Source: Ixodes scapularis (lineage: Eukaryota; Arthropoda; Arachnida; Ixodida; Ixodidae). Taken from it: a stretch of 64,000 nt of DNA. The position numbers were made by a program, and so were the translations under genes. The notes under the pieces were generated by a model. That model was not told where the DNA came from. It did not search any database and worked only from the letters and a program-made list of their open reading frames with translations. The stretch covers positions 84,168,243 to 84,232,242 of the forward strand of contig NW_024609835.1 in assembly GCF_016920785.2 (NCBI RefSeq). Direction: 5' to 3'. Shown here one piece after another: positions 43,788 to 55,094 of the stretch; the first letter of the stretch is position 1; each line of letters starts with the position of its first letter.

Positions 43788-45275
43788 TCATGCTTTTGTA
43801 TTCACACCTCATAAGAAGTGCTTAGGTTTCCACCGTTTTGTCTGTTTTTATATTATGATTATCAGGATATTCGTTCGTCATTCGCGCTATTTATCTGTAA
43901 TTAGGAATATCATTACATCTATATATATTTCGTTTTGCAGAAAGGCATCGTGTATCAGATTTTTTTTTTTTTTAATACCATTTATTATCTCTCGTTCTGC
44001 CCATTTCATGTATTGGCCTACCGGTCTATCATGTGAGCACGAAGTTATTTTTCGGGACACCTCGGGATGCGGTGTTTTCCAAACTGCCAACAAAAAAGCG
44101 CGTTTCCGTAGATCGGCTTAACAGCTGCCGTATTCTCGATTATCGTCGTCCCGCGTCTGTCTCAAGCTGTTATGTGAACTTCCAACAGCCAGATTAATTG
44201 ATAATTAGAAAACTATACATTTACTTACTGACTAAATACTTAACAGGAAATAGGGCCGATAACTTTAAATATTATTAAGTAAATATACCCTCAAATTATA
44301 TAAAAGATGCTCTGCAGGCTTTTTTCTGGTGTTCTTATTCTCGATAGGCACGTGCATCGGTTATTTGGGAGAGCCGTAATCAATTTTTCTTTATTTTGAG
44401 GTGGATTTCAATAACTATGTTCCTGACACACATATAACTTCTCCAATGTAAAGAAGTCTTCTGCTTCCTTTATGTGATGGACAGCAATTTTGTGTTTCTG
44501 TAGGCTGGACAAAAACAAAGTACACAGGGGAGCGTGGCGGAACTATGACGATTACGCACGCAGACCGTCTAAAGACTAAATGTGACCAATTATGTAGCTT
44601 CCAAGTCGAGTAGAGCATTAAATATACCTTTTTTTTTACTTAACAAACAAATCACCAATTAGAAATGGTGGTGCTTATTTGCAAATTGAATTGACCGGCA
44701 TCTTGTCCAGAACAAGCCTCAACAGCTGTGTAAGGAAATGATTATTTGGGTACGCGCTATTTTAGCCCCGTTCGATGTGAGTAATAAGGTGCATATAGAT
44801 AAGAGTGAACAATTTTGATTCCTCCTTTCTGCATTATTGTTTGTTTGCATCAGGGTGCTTAGTGTAAACAAGGTTGGTTGGAACAACGAGCGTTGCGATT
44901 GGCGCTCAATGTTTCTATAAAAGGTAGACTGAAAGGACTTGTCCTAAAATTTCCGTGACATTTCGAAAATCTTATTTCCTTTAGCTCAGTTGAATCGTCA
45001 TCATATATCTATATATTTTAAACGCATTTTTTACATTATATTTAATGAAATGCATGGGAACGAGATGTCCATTTTGTGATTTTATGTATTGTAATTAATC
45101 CCTTAGTTCAAAAGCACAACTACTATTCAACTTTAAATGTTGCGACGTGAAGTTGTTACCAATCATAGGTATTTTAGACGACCAACCACACTTCGTCACA
45201 TCGTTTCGATTCAGGTAAAATACGCGTGATTGAGGCAAACATATCTTGGTTCGTGTAAACAGGACGTTTTGTATG

Positions 45276-45660
45276 TTAATCTAGATTTTCCGTTACTTTC
45301 CCGTAGGATGTGTCCAGATGGGTTAACTCGTATGTTCTTTTTATGTCTTCAGGTAGCTGAGCCCACGTGGCGTTTCGATGTTCTTGCAGTACCGAACATT
45401 CCCAAAGAAGATGGCGGAGGTTGACAGTTGGAGCCTCAAGCCCTTCTGGGGTACACCGAGTGCAATGACCCTCGTCGGGTTTCTTCTCCATGAGTGCTCG
45501 TTTGGCTGATGTGACAGCGGTGCCGGTGCGTATCCTCCATAGTCGAACGGCCGCACACCGGCTGTAGCCAGGGGGACCGGGCCCTCGTATTTCGGAATCA
45601 AGAGTCAGACCGCTTCTCGCATTCCTCCTTCGGAAGCTGTAGCGCCTCCTCAAAGTCGAA
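45276..45660 (-). pseudogene. LINE 3' fragment (post-RT C-terminal region)
   Basis: The minus-strand frame contains IRTGTAVTSAKRALMEKKP, then EGHCTRCTPE, then LRHLLWECSVLQEHRNATW. The spacing of C-x2-C and H-x-x-x-WEC matches the cysteine/histidine motif after RT in several LINE clades. Frame changes follow upstream. It is a short stranded piece inside the hAT-like insertion. Confidence 0.7.
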
Positions 45661-45684
45661 GTGTTCCTGTTTAGCTTCCGAGCT

Positions 45685-45727
45685 GGCCAAGTGGATCCTA
45701 GGCCAATGGCTTAGGATCCACTTGGCC
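45685..45727. repeat. Hairpin GGCCAAGTGGATCCTA
   Basis: GGCCAAGTGGATCCTAGGCC pairs with GGCTTAGGATCCACTTGGCC with one mismatched step and a three-base loop. It breaks the reading frame of the LINE fragment and is probably a local duplication-inversion. Confidence 0.8.
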
Positions 45728-46315
45728 GTGAACTGGCGGCCGTCCTGTCAACGTTTCCGTGCGATTGCGTGGATATTTTTCATGAATGGCTTCGGGTAAA
45801 ATGCTTCTTATATTCGTCCACTGCCCGCCCCAAGTCAGAGTAGCAGTAGATGTGATGGGGCTGGTTCGTTGCTCCGAGTAATACCCGTGTTAGACGGGCA
45901 CCGTCAGCTGCAGTTACGCTGAGCCACAGTTAGTGCACAATACTTGCCGACAACATTCTTCAGCTATACAGTCAAAGGTATGGGCGAACGTGCGATTGAG
46001 CATCTTGAGTACCCATCAAAGCAGTGCACACGCGCTCTTTACTACTGAAATAACTATCTGAAAGCATGGTGCGGTAACTGCGGTGCCGCATAATAGCAGT
46101 TAAAGCTCAGTTAACCGCGGTTAAGGGTGTCCGTATAAAGAAATTATAAGCGTCTCTGGGCCTCCCGAACAGCTAGTAGCAGTGAATAAAGCTAAGATTC
46201 CTTCACTCTCGGATTTCCGAGAAGTTTTAGCGCCCGTCGCGACTCGGTGGTATTGCGCAATTTTTTTTTTAAATTTTATATTTGGTACTTTAAATAAAAT
46301 TGAATTGTAATAACG

Positions 46316-46316
46316 G

Positions 46317-46360
<44 letters not shown>

Positions 46361-46396
46361 TCTGTGTGTGTGTGTGTGTTTGTGTGTGTATCTCCG
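46316..46396. repeat. (TA)n(TG)n microsatellite
   Basis: TATATA followed by about 70 bp of TG with a few changes. Flanking open frames encoding Thr-His or Cys-Val strings are its shadows. Confidence 0.95.
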
Positions 46397-46397
46397 G

Positions 46398-46543
46398 AGT
46401 TGTGTGGAGCAAAGGCAAAGGCATTGGCGCGGGCGCGTGGCTTTCAAATAGATGTGCTTTCATTTCGCGAGTGCTCGTGAAAGGAAAGCAAATATAAACG
46501 CCAGGCCCTCGCACCTGTGCTTTTGCCTTTGCTCCACGCAACT
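46398..46543. repeat. Inverted repeat with ~22-bp outer arms
   Basis: GTTGTGTGGAGCAAAGGCAAAG pairs with CTTTTGCCTTTGCTCCACGCAAC. The middle pairs only patchily. It directly follows the TG microsatellite. Confidence 0.75.
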
Positions 46544-46754
46544 CATGAGATGTAGTATAGTTACTGGTTTCACGATGGAAATAGCGCCTATTACCAGAAC
46601 AACGTGAAAAGTAGATTCTTAATTTAGGAGTTCAAACCAGTTTGAACCGGTTCGAACCGTTTTGAAAAGCTATTTTTTGCTTTCCGGAACTGAACCGGAA
46701 CTGAACCGAAAGCGTGAGCCCGAACCCAAACCTAACCGATAACAGATTAAGTTC

Positions 46755-47540
46755 AACGCCCTTCTGCGTACTACAAACGCTTTTTCCAGATTTCACGAAA
46801 ATCTCATCACCGCTGACCTATTTCACGAAGAACGCCCTGAACCTCGAATGGGGGAAGGACAACAAGAGGCATTCGACGAACTGAAGCGAAGACTGCAGTC
46901 ACCCCTGATCCCTGGCAACTTTCACGAATCAGCGGAAACAAAAGTCCACACGGACGCTAGCAACACAGGACTACGTGCGGTGCTGGTCACAGCGGCAAGA
47001 GGGAACCGAGCGAGTGATCGCCTACGCTAGGCCAACGCTGTCAAACACGGAGCGAAATTACTCGACGACTGAGAAGAATTGTCTTGCCGTTATCTGGTCG
47101 ATGACGAAATTCCTCCCGTCCTTATGCGGGAACCCGTTTCGAGTAGTCACGTAACACCGCTCGCTGTGTTGGCTCGCGAAGATTAAAAATCGATCAAGAT
47201 GTCTCGCCCGATGGAGACTACGGCTGCAAGAGTTCGACATGATCTTAGTCTACGACTGAGCGTCGTCGGTGCTGTCGTATGCTGACATAGCGACGCCGAC
47301 TCTCTGTCCAGAACTTATGTCGACTCAGCTCCCACTGCCACAACGACGACGACGGCGAGAGCCTCGTAGGAGCTTTGAACGTCAATGACGTAGCCAAATT
47401 TCAGCCAGACGATCCTGTACTGCGCTCTCTGATCAAGCTATTGGAAGGACGAGAAAGTACGGTTCCCAATATATTCTAAAGAGCATTGCTATCCTTTCCC
47501 ATTCTAAAAGACGTCCTCTACAAAAAGAACATCGTAGTCA
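46755..47540 (+). pseudogene. gypsy connection and RNase H domains
   Basis: Reading resumes with YYKRFF, then WGKDNKR or its alternate-frame equivalent GQQEAFDELKRRL, LIPGNF and the RNase H start VHTDASNTGLRAVL (DAS carrying the first acidic residue). YSTTEKNCLAVIWS and FDMILVYD blocks follow. RNase H removes the RNA template after copying. A stop after about 60 codons and further stops break the frame. Confidence 0.85.
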
Positions 47541-47579
47541 GCAACTTTATGTGGTTCTTGGTGATCCCTTTCGGTCTTC

Positions 47580-48660
47580 GGGAGGAGATCTTATAAGCCT
47601 GCCTTGGCATCCGGACACCTTGGTTACAGCAGGACTGTGGCCCGAGTTCATGAGAAGTACTGCTTGTCTAAGCTTTTGAAGACAGTTCACCAGTACACAA
47701 GACATACCATGAGTGACAACGCCGCAAAGATCCTCCGACGAAACCATCGGGACAACTGCAAATTATTACGCCGCCTACTGCTCCTTTTCAGCAGATCGGA
47801 ATGGATCTACAAGTACCTTTTCCAGAGTCGGCGCCAGAGAACCGCTGAATAATTGTGGCCACAGATTATCTCACCCGGTAAGCCAAGACAAAGTCCCATC
47901 TTCTAGTACTGCAGCAGAGGTCGCCAAGTTTTTCCGTAGGATCCGTCGTTCTCCTACACGACGCCCTCGAGATCATGATAACTGGCCGAGGGTCAGCGTT
48001 CGTGGCCCAGCTGACTCAGAAGATTCCTCGGATAAGCCACATTAGGCACCGACGAACCACTGCGTACCATCCGCAGATCAAGTGACTAACATAACGGCTA
48101 AACAGGAACAATCGCCGACATAATCTCAATGTACGTGGACGTAGAACACAAGACAGGGGATGAGGTGTTACCCTACATCACGGTCACCTACGGCGGTTCA
48201 AGAAACCACTGAGAGTGACCCCATTTTAGCAGGTGCATAACAGAAAAGTGACAAGGATGCTCAATGCGATGCTGCCCCACAGCCCTACAGACGACAGCAC
48301 CGACGACGGCCAGTTGGTTACCCAGTGGGCATAAGGGGTTAGGCCGCCTTCGGGTTGAGGCCAAACAACGTTTAAGCAACGGCCCGTACAACCGTCGCCG
48401 TCACGAAGTCCACTTCAAACCAAGAAACAGGGTGTGGATGTAAACGCTCGTTCGACGCCGAGGCTTTAGCAAGCAGTTAAAACGGTACTTCCGACCCTAC
48501 GCCGTTATTCGCCGCTTTGGAGACTTTAATTACAAAATGCTTCCCGATCGAATGCGGCCACCAGGACGCCGCAAACCGCGATCCGAATTTGAGCACGTCG
48601 TTTGTGTGAAGCCATACTATGCTCGACAGGAGGGAGGACTTGTCATGCTTCAGACGGCCC
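47580..48660 (+). pseudogene. gypsy integrase
   Basis: The landmarks are: ASGHLGYSRTVARVHEKYC (GHLG-type HHCC region, about 47605); a decayed IGMDLLGPFP region (about 47800); PSSSTAAEVAKFF (about 47890); a TDRGSAFVAQLT segment around 47980-48010 readable in shifted frame; YHPQIK; and KPYYAR near 48610, the end typical of these polyproteins. The family joins cDNA to the chromosome through a D,D-35-E active site. The acidic triad cannot be followed through the shifts. Non-functional. Confidence 0.85.
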
Positions 48661-48740
48661 CGTAGCCTATTATGTACGGTTGTTCGGTTTAGCTTTGTGT
48701 TATTTCATTTACAGTTGCATCGGGATGATGCGCTTCTCTA

Positions 48741-48768
48741 AGAAGGGAGGGGGGGGGGGGGGGGGGGG
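48741..48768 (+). promoter_or_regulatory. Polypurine tract with 20-base G run
   Basis: AGAAGGGAGG runs into 20 consecutive G directly before the LTR start TGATACG. The purine tract primes plus-strand synthesis; the length of the G run is unusual. Confidence 0.75.
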
Positions 48769-49180
48769 TGATACGTGCAATGCCGAGAGGGAACGCTCCT
48801 CTGCACTTCTAGACGATTCGTATTTACTCTTATCCCAAGTGTCGGTGCCGAGTTAGTCTCCCGAGTGTTAGATGCTCAAAAATTCTAAGAGGAATGTCCG
48901 AGATACCGAGTATATTAGATAAGGAGCCCAGCGTGGCCTTGCCGACTCACTCTCAGACTCTCGCGCTAGCGAGCTGTGACGCCGACATCTCGAGGCTCGC
49001 TGCCTCCTTTTGGGCGCTCGTTTTTTTCTTTTGTTTCTGGCGCAAGTTTGTCGATTAAGCCTTTATTTTTAGTTTTACGTTTGTCGATTCGTTCCTATAC
49101 GTGAAAATTTTATTGTGTTTTAGTTATTTTTTGTGTGATGAAATTTGTTGATTCTATTTATTTCTTTTTAAAGGAAGTAA
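48769..49180 (+). repeat. gypsy 3' LTR (right end approximate)
   Basis: It starts TGATACGTGCAATGCCGAGA directly after the polypurine tract. It contains a promoter-like block followed by CTCTCAGACTCTCGCGCTAG. The matching CA terminus could not be fixed, and no 5' partner is in the window. Confidence 0.6.
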
Positions 49181-50563
49181 GCCTTAATAACCTGGGTTAT
49201 ACGATGTCAGCGCAAGTGTTAATTGACAGAAGCAAAATCATAGACCCAGACACACTCCAAGTTCTCATAAATAGATAAGAAGATAAATATTTTACACTCG
49301 AAGTAGCTGCGAATTTATTGCATCATTATCACACAAATCGCCTTCTTCATGGCAAAAGCGGAATGTTATTGTTCAGACTCCTTAAGAACACTACTTTACT
49401 TCATCCCCCCCCCCCCCCCCAACCCAACCCCTCTCTCCTTTGCGAAGTAGTAAATTAGCTTTTAAGCATGTCGACCTCTTCGGGCCTGTAAATAAACAAC
49501 TATTCTCTCTTATTTCGGCGTGTTTTCTATTAGCCAGACGAAACGAATGACCTTATTAAATAAAAACATTTGTTTTTAGTTATTTTAGTATTATTTTATA
49601 TCAAACTGTTGTTTTCATATTGTCGGTAGTGAGCCCGTAACCGACTCTTTTTGAAGTGAGTCTGGAACTCCAGACACGTTGGCATGTTTCTTAGTTTTGC
49701 GAAGCGATATTTCTTTCCGAACGGTAGGTATGTCTTCGCGAGGATGTCATGGCTTTTCCTTCCCCTTATTTTTTTTTTTTTTTTTTCACTGGGACGAGAG
49801 ACAGGACAATGTTGTGAAGTGAAAAATTGCTCTCCGAGCAGGTGTTCCTGAAGCTCGAAGGGAGAACGCGAACGCACGGTTGTATATTTTCACTTCTCTT
49901 TTATGTTTTGTTTTGTGTTTGCTTTTGATCTTGCTTTTGATCTTTTTATCTCCTTAGGATGGGCATTGGACAGCGCATTAATTTGGAAAGCTCTAGATCG
50001 GCGAGGAACAACGAAATATAAACAAAAGAACCGGAACTTCTTGTGATATCACTTTCTTGTTGTAATGAACGAGGGCGGGGAGTAAAAATAAATAAAACTG
50101 ATTCGCGGCGGTATGTTGTAAAAAAGTAAGGCGCAAAAATGTAAACACTGAGCGTTATTTAATCTCACTCTTTGTGCAAACAATCGCTCGTCGATGTAGG
50201 TAAAAATATCTAGCATTCAGTCCAACTCAGGCTAGCGAACATAGTTCTTGGGACGGAGCGCTGAAAATTTAATGATGCTATAGATGAAAAAGAATAAATT
50301 AATCTTTAATCGTCCAGTTTATCGTCATCGCTGCAGTGACAAAAGGAAGGCATTAACGACGGCTTCTGAATCTAAAGGTTCAATTAAAAATTAACAATTT
50401 ACTACACATGACTAGGTTTTTACACACATATACTACTCCTGTCTGCCACGGACACCATAGTTTCCGTCACATAAATTACGTGCTAACCGCAACTTGCCTA
50501 CCAGTACAAAGCCCAATCACGCGTAGAATAGGGCATTAGGGTGGGAATGTACACATAGGCTCA
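49181..50563. other. Intergenic sequence between gypsy and LINE array
   Basis: AT-rich, with a 16-base C run (49405-49420) and a T run near 49771-49786. No coding signal. Confidence 0.5.
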
Positions 50564-50565
50564 AA

Positions 50566-50585
50566 TAATCAATCAATCAATCAAT
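50566..50585 (-). repeat. (TCAA)n 3' tail of LINE A
   Basis: Four or five TCAA units lie directly after the LINE A 3' UTR in its sense direction (ATTG units on the minus strand). Confidence 0.85.
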
Positions 50586-50824
50586 GTTTTTATTGAAGTG
50601 CCCAGGAACAACCTTGCGGTCTTAGTACAGGTGCACTCAGGAAACATGAAAAACAACACTACGAACAATAAACAAACAATAAGCAATAAAACACTTAAAA
50701 AAGATCACATATGTCACATAAACTCGCTAGGCTATACCACCACGATAGTGAAAGGAAAGGAAAGCGAGAGTATAAAAATTGGTTCTGAGCAACTTAATCA
50801 GGTGCAAAAAATGGGAAGCCAAAT

Positions 50825-53794
50825 TTAGGTGAGGAACTTTAGCGCTCTGATGAACTCCGGTGTGTTATTGTTAAATATATCAATAGAGTCTGTAAAAGAG
50901 GAATTGTAGGTGTGCCCAATTCTCGACACAAGGTCGTGAAGATTAGTTACGGGAGCATTATAGAAGGATGCATTTTGCCTTGTAGTTTTTACGGGAATTT
51001 TCAAACGCACATTTGATATCAATGATGTGCAGTCAATGATGCCATGAATAAGTTTGTACAGAAATAGGATGTCGGCATGTTCTCTCCTACGCCGCAGGGT
51101 GGGCAATGCCAAGCTATGTTGGACTGGGACTGCTGGATCATCGTTTGAGGTGGACGCATTGCGCGACGAGAAACGATGTCTGTAGATACATAAGAACTTA
51201 TTCTGAACACGTTCGATTCTAGCCGAGGTTGTCGCGCAGATTCCATTCCATACAACAGAGGCATACTCGACGCGTGGTCGACATAAAGCACTGTGCAGTG
51301 TGACAAAAGTACTAGGGTTATTAAACTCTTTAGTAATGCGGCACGTGATACCAAGCGTACGTAAAGCTGAGCTCACAATATGGTCAACATGACTCGAAAA
51401 GCGTAATGTGCTATCAAATACAACTCCAAGGTCTTTGATTTCATTCACACGTGTCAAAAGAACTGACCGAATGTCATAAGAGAATATAATATTATGTGTC
51501 TTTCGAGTGTAGGACATGACTTTAGTTTTCGAACTATTTAGTTTTAGGGCATTCTGATTGCACCAGTTTTCGAATGCATATACATCATTTTGTAGCAGAA
51601 CACAGTCGCGTTCGTCTCGTACCTCTATAAACATCTTAATGTCATCTGCATATTTTAGAAAGGAAGAGTGACGGATCACAGCCGAAACATCATTCACAAA
51701 AACTGAAAACAGAAGAGGGCCAAGAACGGAACCTTGAGGTACACCCGTCGTAGCCAGATAAGCAGCAGACGAATTACCATTCGAGCTGACAAAACACAGT
51801 CTATCACGCAAGTAACTTTTGAGCAATAAAAGTAACGACCTGTGGACATCAAGCCTTGACAGCTTTGCCAGCAACATGTCGTGATTTACAAGATCAAACG
51901 CTTTGCTTAGATCAAAGTAGATTACATCAAGTTGGCCTCTATTAGAGACGACCTGAGCAGCCGTTGACATGAAACAAGTGAGGTTAGTCGTGGTTGAGCG
52001 ACCCGCCATAAAACCATGTTGGCTAGGGATGAGAGAATGTTTGAGCTTAAACGACAATATTTTGTGTAAAGCTGTTTCGAAGAGTTTTGAAAATGTACAA
52101 AGAAGAGATATAGGCCTGTAATTTGAGACGCTTGTTCTTGAACCGGACTTATGTACGGGTACAACAAGTGCTGTTTTCCACAAGACGGGAAACACTTCGG
52201 TTTTTACGCAGTTGTTAAAGATGTGTACCAAAACAGGGATAAATATTGCACTATAGGCCTTCAATAGGACCGACGGAATGCCGTCATGGCCAGAAGACAA
52301 AGACGGCTTCATCTTCTTTACACACTCATGTAATAGCTACTCATCAAAAAACGCAATACAGGTTGAATTACTAGAGGCAGCTGGCGCGGCGTTAATGGGA
52401 GAGTTCGGTTGATGCCTAAATACGGACTGGAAGTGGTGGGCAAAAATTTCGCAAACATCTGTGGTCGAGTTTCCCTGTGAGTTCAGCAATGTGATCTCCC
52501 TCCCACATTTTGTCTTCGATCGAGACCGAACGTATTTCCAAAATTCCATGGGATTCTGAGTTAAATGCAGCTCAACAGAATTAACGTACCTCTGACGATC
52601 ACGCCTCATAACTTCCCTGCATGAAGACCTTAGACGCCTAAATTCTGATTTCTATCCAGGGAGACCGTTCTTTTTAAATTTTCTGTGAGCGTGTAACTTC
52701 TTATTCATTAATCTGCGTAATTTACGTGAGAACCAAAAGGGAAACCTAGAACCTACGGTTCTCCGTAACGGGATAAACTGGTGCATCCCTTCTCGAACGA
52801 TGCGTGTGAACTCACGAACCTGTTCATCGACGTCAGTGCATCGAATGATCGATGACCAATCGTATTCGGCAAAATGGTTGTATAAACCAATGTAGTCTCC
52901 AGCGGAAAAATTGTGACGAGTCACATTAGAATGACTCTGTAAACAACGCCTCATGCCCTCTCGAAGAGCTACCACGATCTCCAGAGGGGGGTGATATCTG
53001 TCAGGTGGAACTAAACTTGAGGCACACTCAGTTATACGTATATCATCTAAATCTGAGAAACACAAATCAAGCATGTTTCCCTGGCAATTGGGAATACAAT
53101 TATGTTGCTTTAGATTCGTAAATGATGCAAAGTTAAGTAAGAACGTAGATTTCTGAGCAAGGTAGTAATTATTAGAAGACGCTGTAGCTGTTTCCCAGCT
53201 TATATTTGGGACATTGAAATCACCAAGAACAATAAATTTGAAATTATCTAGAGCACTAGTTGTACTTTCAATAGCAAGAAGACATCGGTTAAATTCATCA
53301 GGAGAGGTGTCGGGCGGCAAGTAGTATGCGCCAAGCAGAATGCGTTCACCATTGACACTTTGCAGTTCTACCCACACGGACTCAAGCGATGTCTCCAAGT
53401 CAGGACGTCTTATGCACGGTAATGACGCATCAATTGCTATCAAAACACCTCCCCCCGTCTTTTTCTTATTAGACAATTCGCGATCATGCCGAAATACCGT
53501 AAAATTTGGTGGAAAAAAGTCAGAAGAAGAAATATCTGGACAAAGCCAAGTTTCAGTGAGAACAATAATAGAATCAGCAGTAAAAGCGACGTTAGAAAAA
53601 AATTCGTTAGTCTTTGTTCGAAGATCACGGACGTTCTGGTAATAGATATCTAGGTTATGTATTTTCGTCGGCATTTCCGGAGGAGGGCAGCGATTGGCGG
53701 GCCGCTTCATAGATGTGGCTCTCTGTAAGCTGGCCAGTGAATTCTTTAAAAAGGCTTCCTTCTGGCCAGAGTAGGGGGTCAAACAGTTTCTCAA
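50825..53794 (-). pseudogene. LINE A ORF2: AP endonuclease and RT
   Basis: One minus-strand frame of about 990 codons is interrupted only by two TAG codons (52652-52654 and 52337-52339), with no frameshift. The endonuclease half shows LTETWL, GGGVLIAI, VLGDFNVPNISW and an RYHPPLEI block with the late His, where the usual pattern is SDH. The RT half shows SGHDGIPSVLLK, NYRPISLLCTFSKLFE, YFDLSKAFDLVNHDML, TTGVPQGSVLGPLLF, FLKYADDIKMF and LNSSKTKVM. The catalytic YADD is intact. It nicks target DNA and copies the LINE RNA onto it. Its start overlaps the end of ORF1 by about 140 bp in another frame. Confidence 0.9.
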
Positions 53795-54816
53795 TATCCT
53801 GCTCAGCAGCCGTCACGTGGAACGAGGAGTAACCATCGTGACGCGTCTTAAGTCGCGTGCACACAAGCTCACTCAGTGTGCCACCCTGCTCGATGTGAGC
53901 CTGGAGGCTTGGAGCGTCGCAGTTGGGGCCCAGTCGTGTCACAAACACAGCACGTTGTCGCCGTGGTTGAGAGGGAGGTGGTGCCACGGGAATACCGCTG
54001 GCTGAAGCACTTCCCTTGAGCAAAGGACGCCTCGTCCTGGGGAGCTTTGGCCTTGCCTCGCGGAAGCCTCCTCCGTCCTGGTTCAACTTGTCTTGATGGC
54101 GGGGGTGCGTCCTCGAATCCAGAATAGAGGCCACGGAGCGTTCGCCTCCAATGGCAGCAGGTGCAGCGTCGCCTGACGCACACGTAGCCTTCGTTACAGG
54201 GCGAGTGTTGCCTCTTTGATCTCGCATCAAACCAACCGGGTCCTGGAGGCTGGCCGCCGCAGCGTAGGACGATGGGGGCTGTTTTCCGCCTTGCTTGGGC
54301 TCATGGCGGAAGCTCCTCAACTCCGCCTGTATGTTGTGCAGCGTGGCTGCCTGCTGCTGGGCGTCGTGCTTGTGCTCTCGACGGAGCTGCGCGTTCTCAT
54401 CCCTGAGCGCGGCAACTTGATCCGTGAGGAACGAGATTCCCTGAAGCGCGTCGAGCAGAAGGGCCCGCAGAGAATCGACGCCCGTGTTGCCGATGTAGGG
54501 AGAGGAGGGAAGTGACCTCTCACCGTTTTCGGGACGAGCGGCGTCGGTGGGTGAGGGCGACACGGAGAGGTGGGAGAGGGGGGCCACGTCGCGGTGGTCG
54601 TTGGAGGCCATGGCGACGTGGTTAGGGCTAGCACCACCGCTGATCTTTTCACAGCTCGCACAGGTGAAAGAGGGCACGCCGGATTGCAGAAACTCGCGTA
54701 CGTCGACAGGCCAACATACGCACTTGGTATGCGCACGCAGTCTGCATCCGGAACACTGCAGATATTGTTGTCGTCCGTAGAAGCAGCGGGAACAGATCAG
54801 GCAGGCGTCTTTACTC
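53655..54816 (-). CDS. LINE A ORF1: zinc-finger and coiled-coil protein, 5'-incomplete
   Basis: The frame reads CLICSRCFYGRQQYLQCSGC then HTKCVCWP and FTCASCEK, a PHD-like cysteine/histidine cluster of about 55 residues. A polar linker follows, then a likely coiled coil (LLDALQGISFLTDQVAALRD and a following charged stretch). The C-terminal part contains RQRAVFVTRLGPNCDAPSLQ. Such ORF1 proteins bind LINE RNA. The same open frame extends upstream as a leucine run, but that is the translated ATT microsatellite of LINE B and not protein. The true start is missing. Confidence 0.75.
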
Positions 54817-54918
<102 letters not shown>

Positions 54919-55094
54919 TTTATTCCACATATAAAAAATGTCACAGTACAAATGCGGGTCTCTCCAAGCCAAAGGAGGCTTGTGGGACAGTACCCGGCAG
55001 CCGAACGGCGAGGCTGGGAAGTGAATAAACTCACAAACACAAAAAAAAGAAAGACAACTTTAGGCAAAAATAAAAACATGGCGACTAAGACAGG

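Larger units (their letters stand above)
43080..45275. other. Interior of the hAT-like insertion, no gene
   Basis: It contains a CACGTGACC/GTCACGTGAC palindromic stretch (43230-43296), a C-rich tract (43400-43480), a 25-base G run and a perfect hairpin. 43800-45275 is AT-rich without coding signal. Confidence 0.45.
42929..46765. mobile_element. hAT-like insertion in gypsy pol
   Basis: The left end is CAGGCTGTCGAACTGG and the right end the complement of CAGAAGGGCGTTGAAC. Subterminal GAACTGAACCGAACCGAA repeats occur at both ends (42950-43080 and 46630-46740). The gypsy protein breaks exactly at these points: just after the LC..-type residues before the connection domain on the left, and at YYKRFF on the right. 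Flanking 8-mers (GTGCATGT and a TGCGTACT-like word) are only partly alike, so the duplication has decayed. No transposase was found. Confidence 0.7.
37272..49180 (+). mobile_element. Broken Ty3/gypsy retrotransposon
   Basis: Coding blocks lie on the plus strand in canonical gypsy order: gag, zinc knuckle, protease, RT, RNase H, integrase, polypurine tract, 3' LTR. Two hAT-type insertions (37490-40749 and 42929-46765) split it. The 5' LTR and gag start were not found; they may lie left of the hAT-like element at 27816. The right boundary is approximate because the LTR end is unclear. Many stops and frameshifts make it inactive. Confidence 0.85.
50564..54816 (-). mobile_element. LINE A (CR1/jockey-like) with (TCAA)n tail
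   Basis: On the minus strand it holds an ORF1 with a PHD-like cysteine cluster (to 53655), an ORF2 with endonuclease and RT (53794-50825), a short 3' UTR and a tetranucleotide tail at 50566-50585. The 5' side begins exactly at the ATT tail of LINE B. ORF1 lacks an initiating Met at that junction, so the copy is probably slightly 5'-truncated. Its 3' end and tail differ from LINEs B-D, which marks it as a separate family. Confidence 0.9.

Noticed and set aside
46121..46541. Open frames encoding Thr-His or Cys-Val strings
   Set aside because: Translation of the TG/CA microsatellite.
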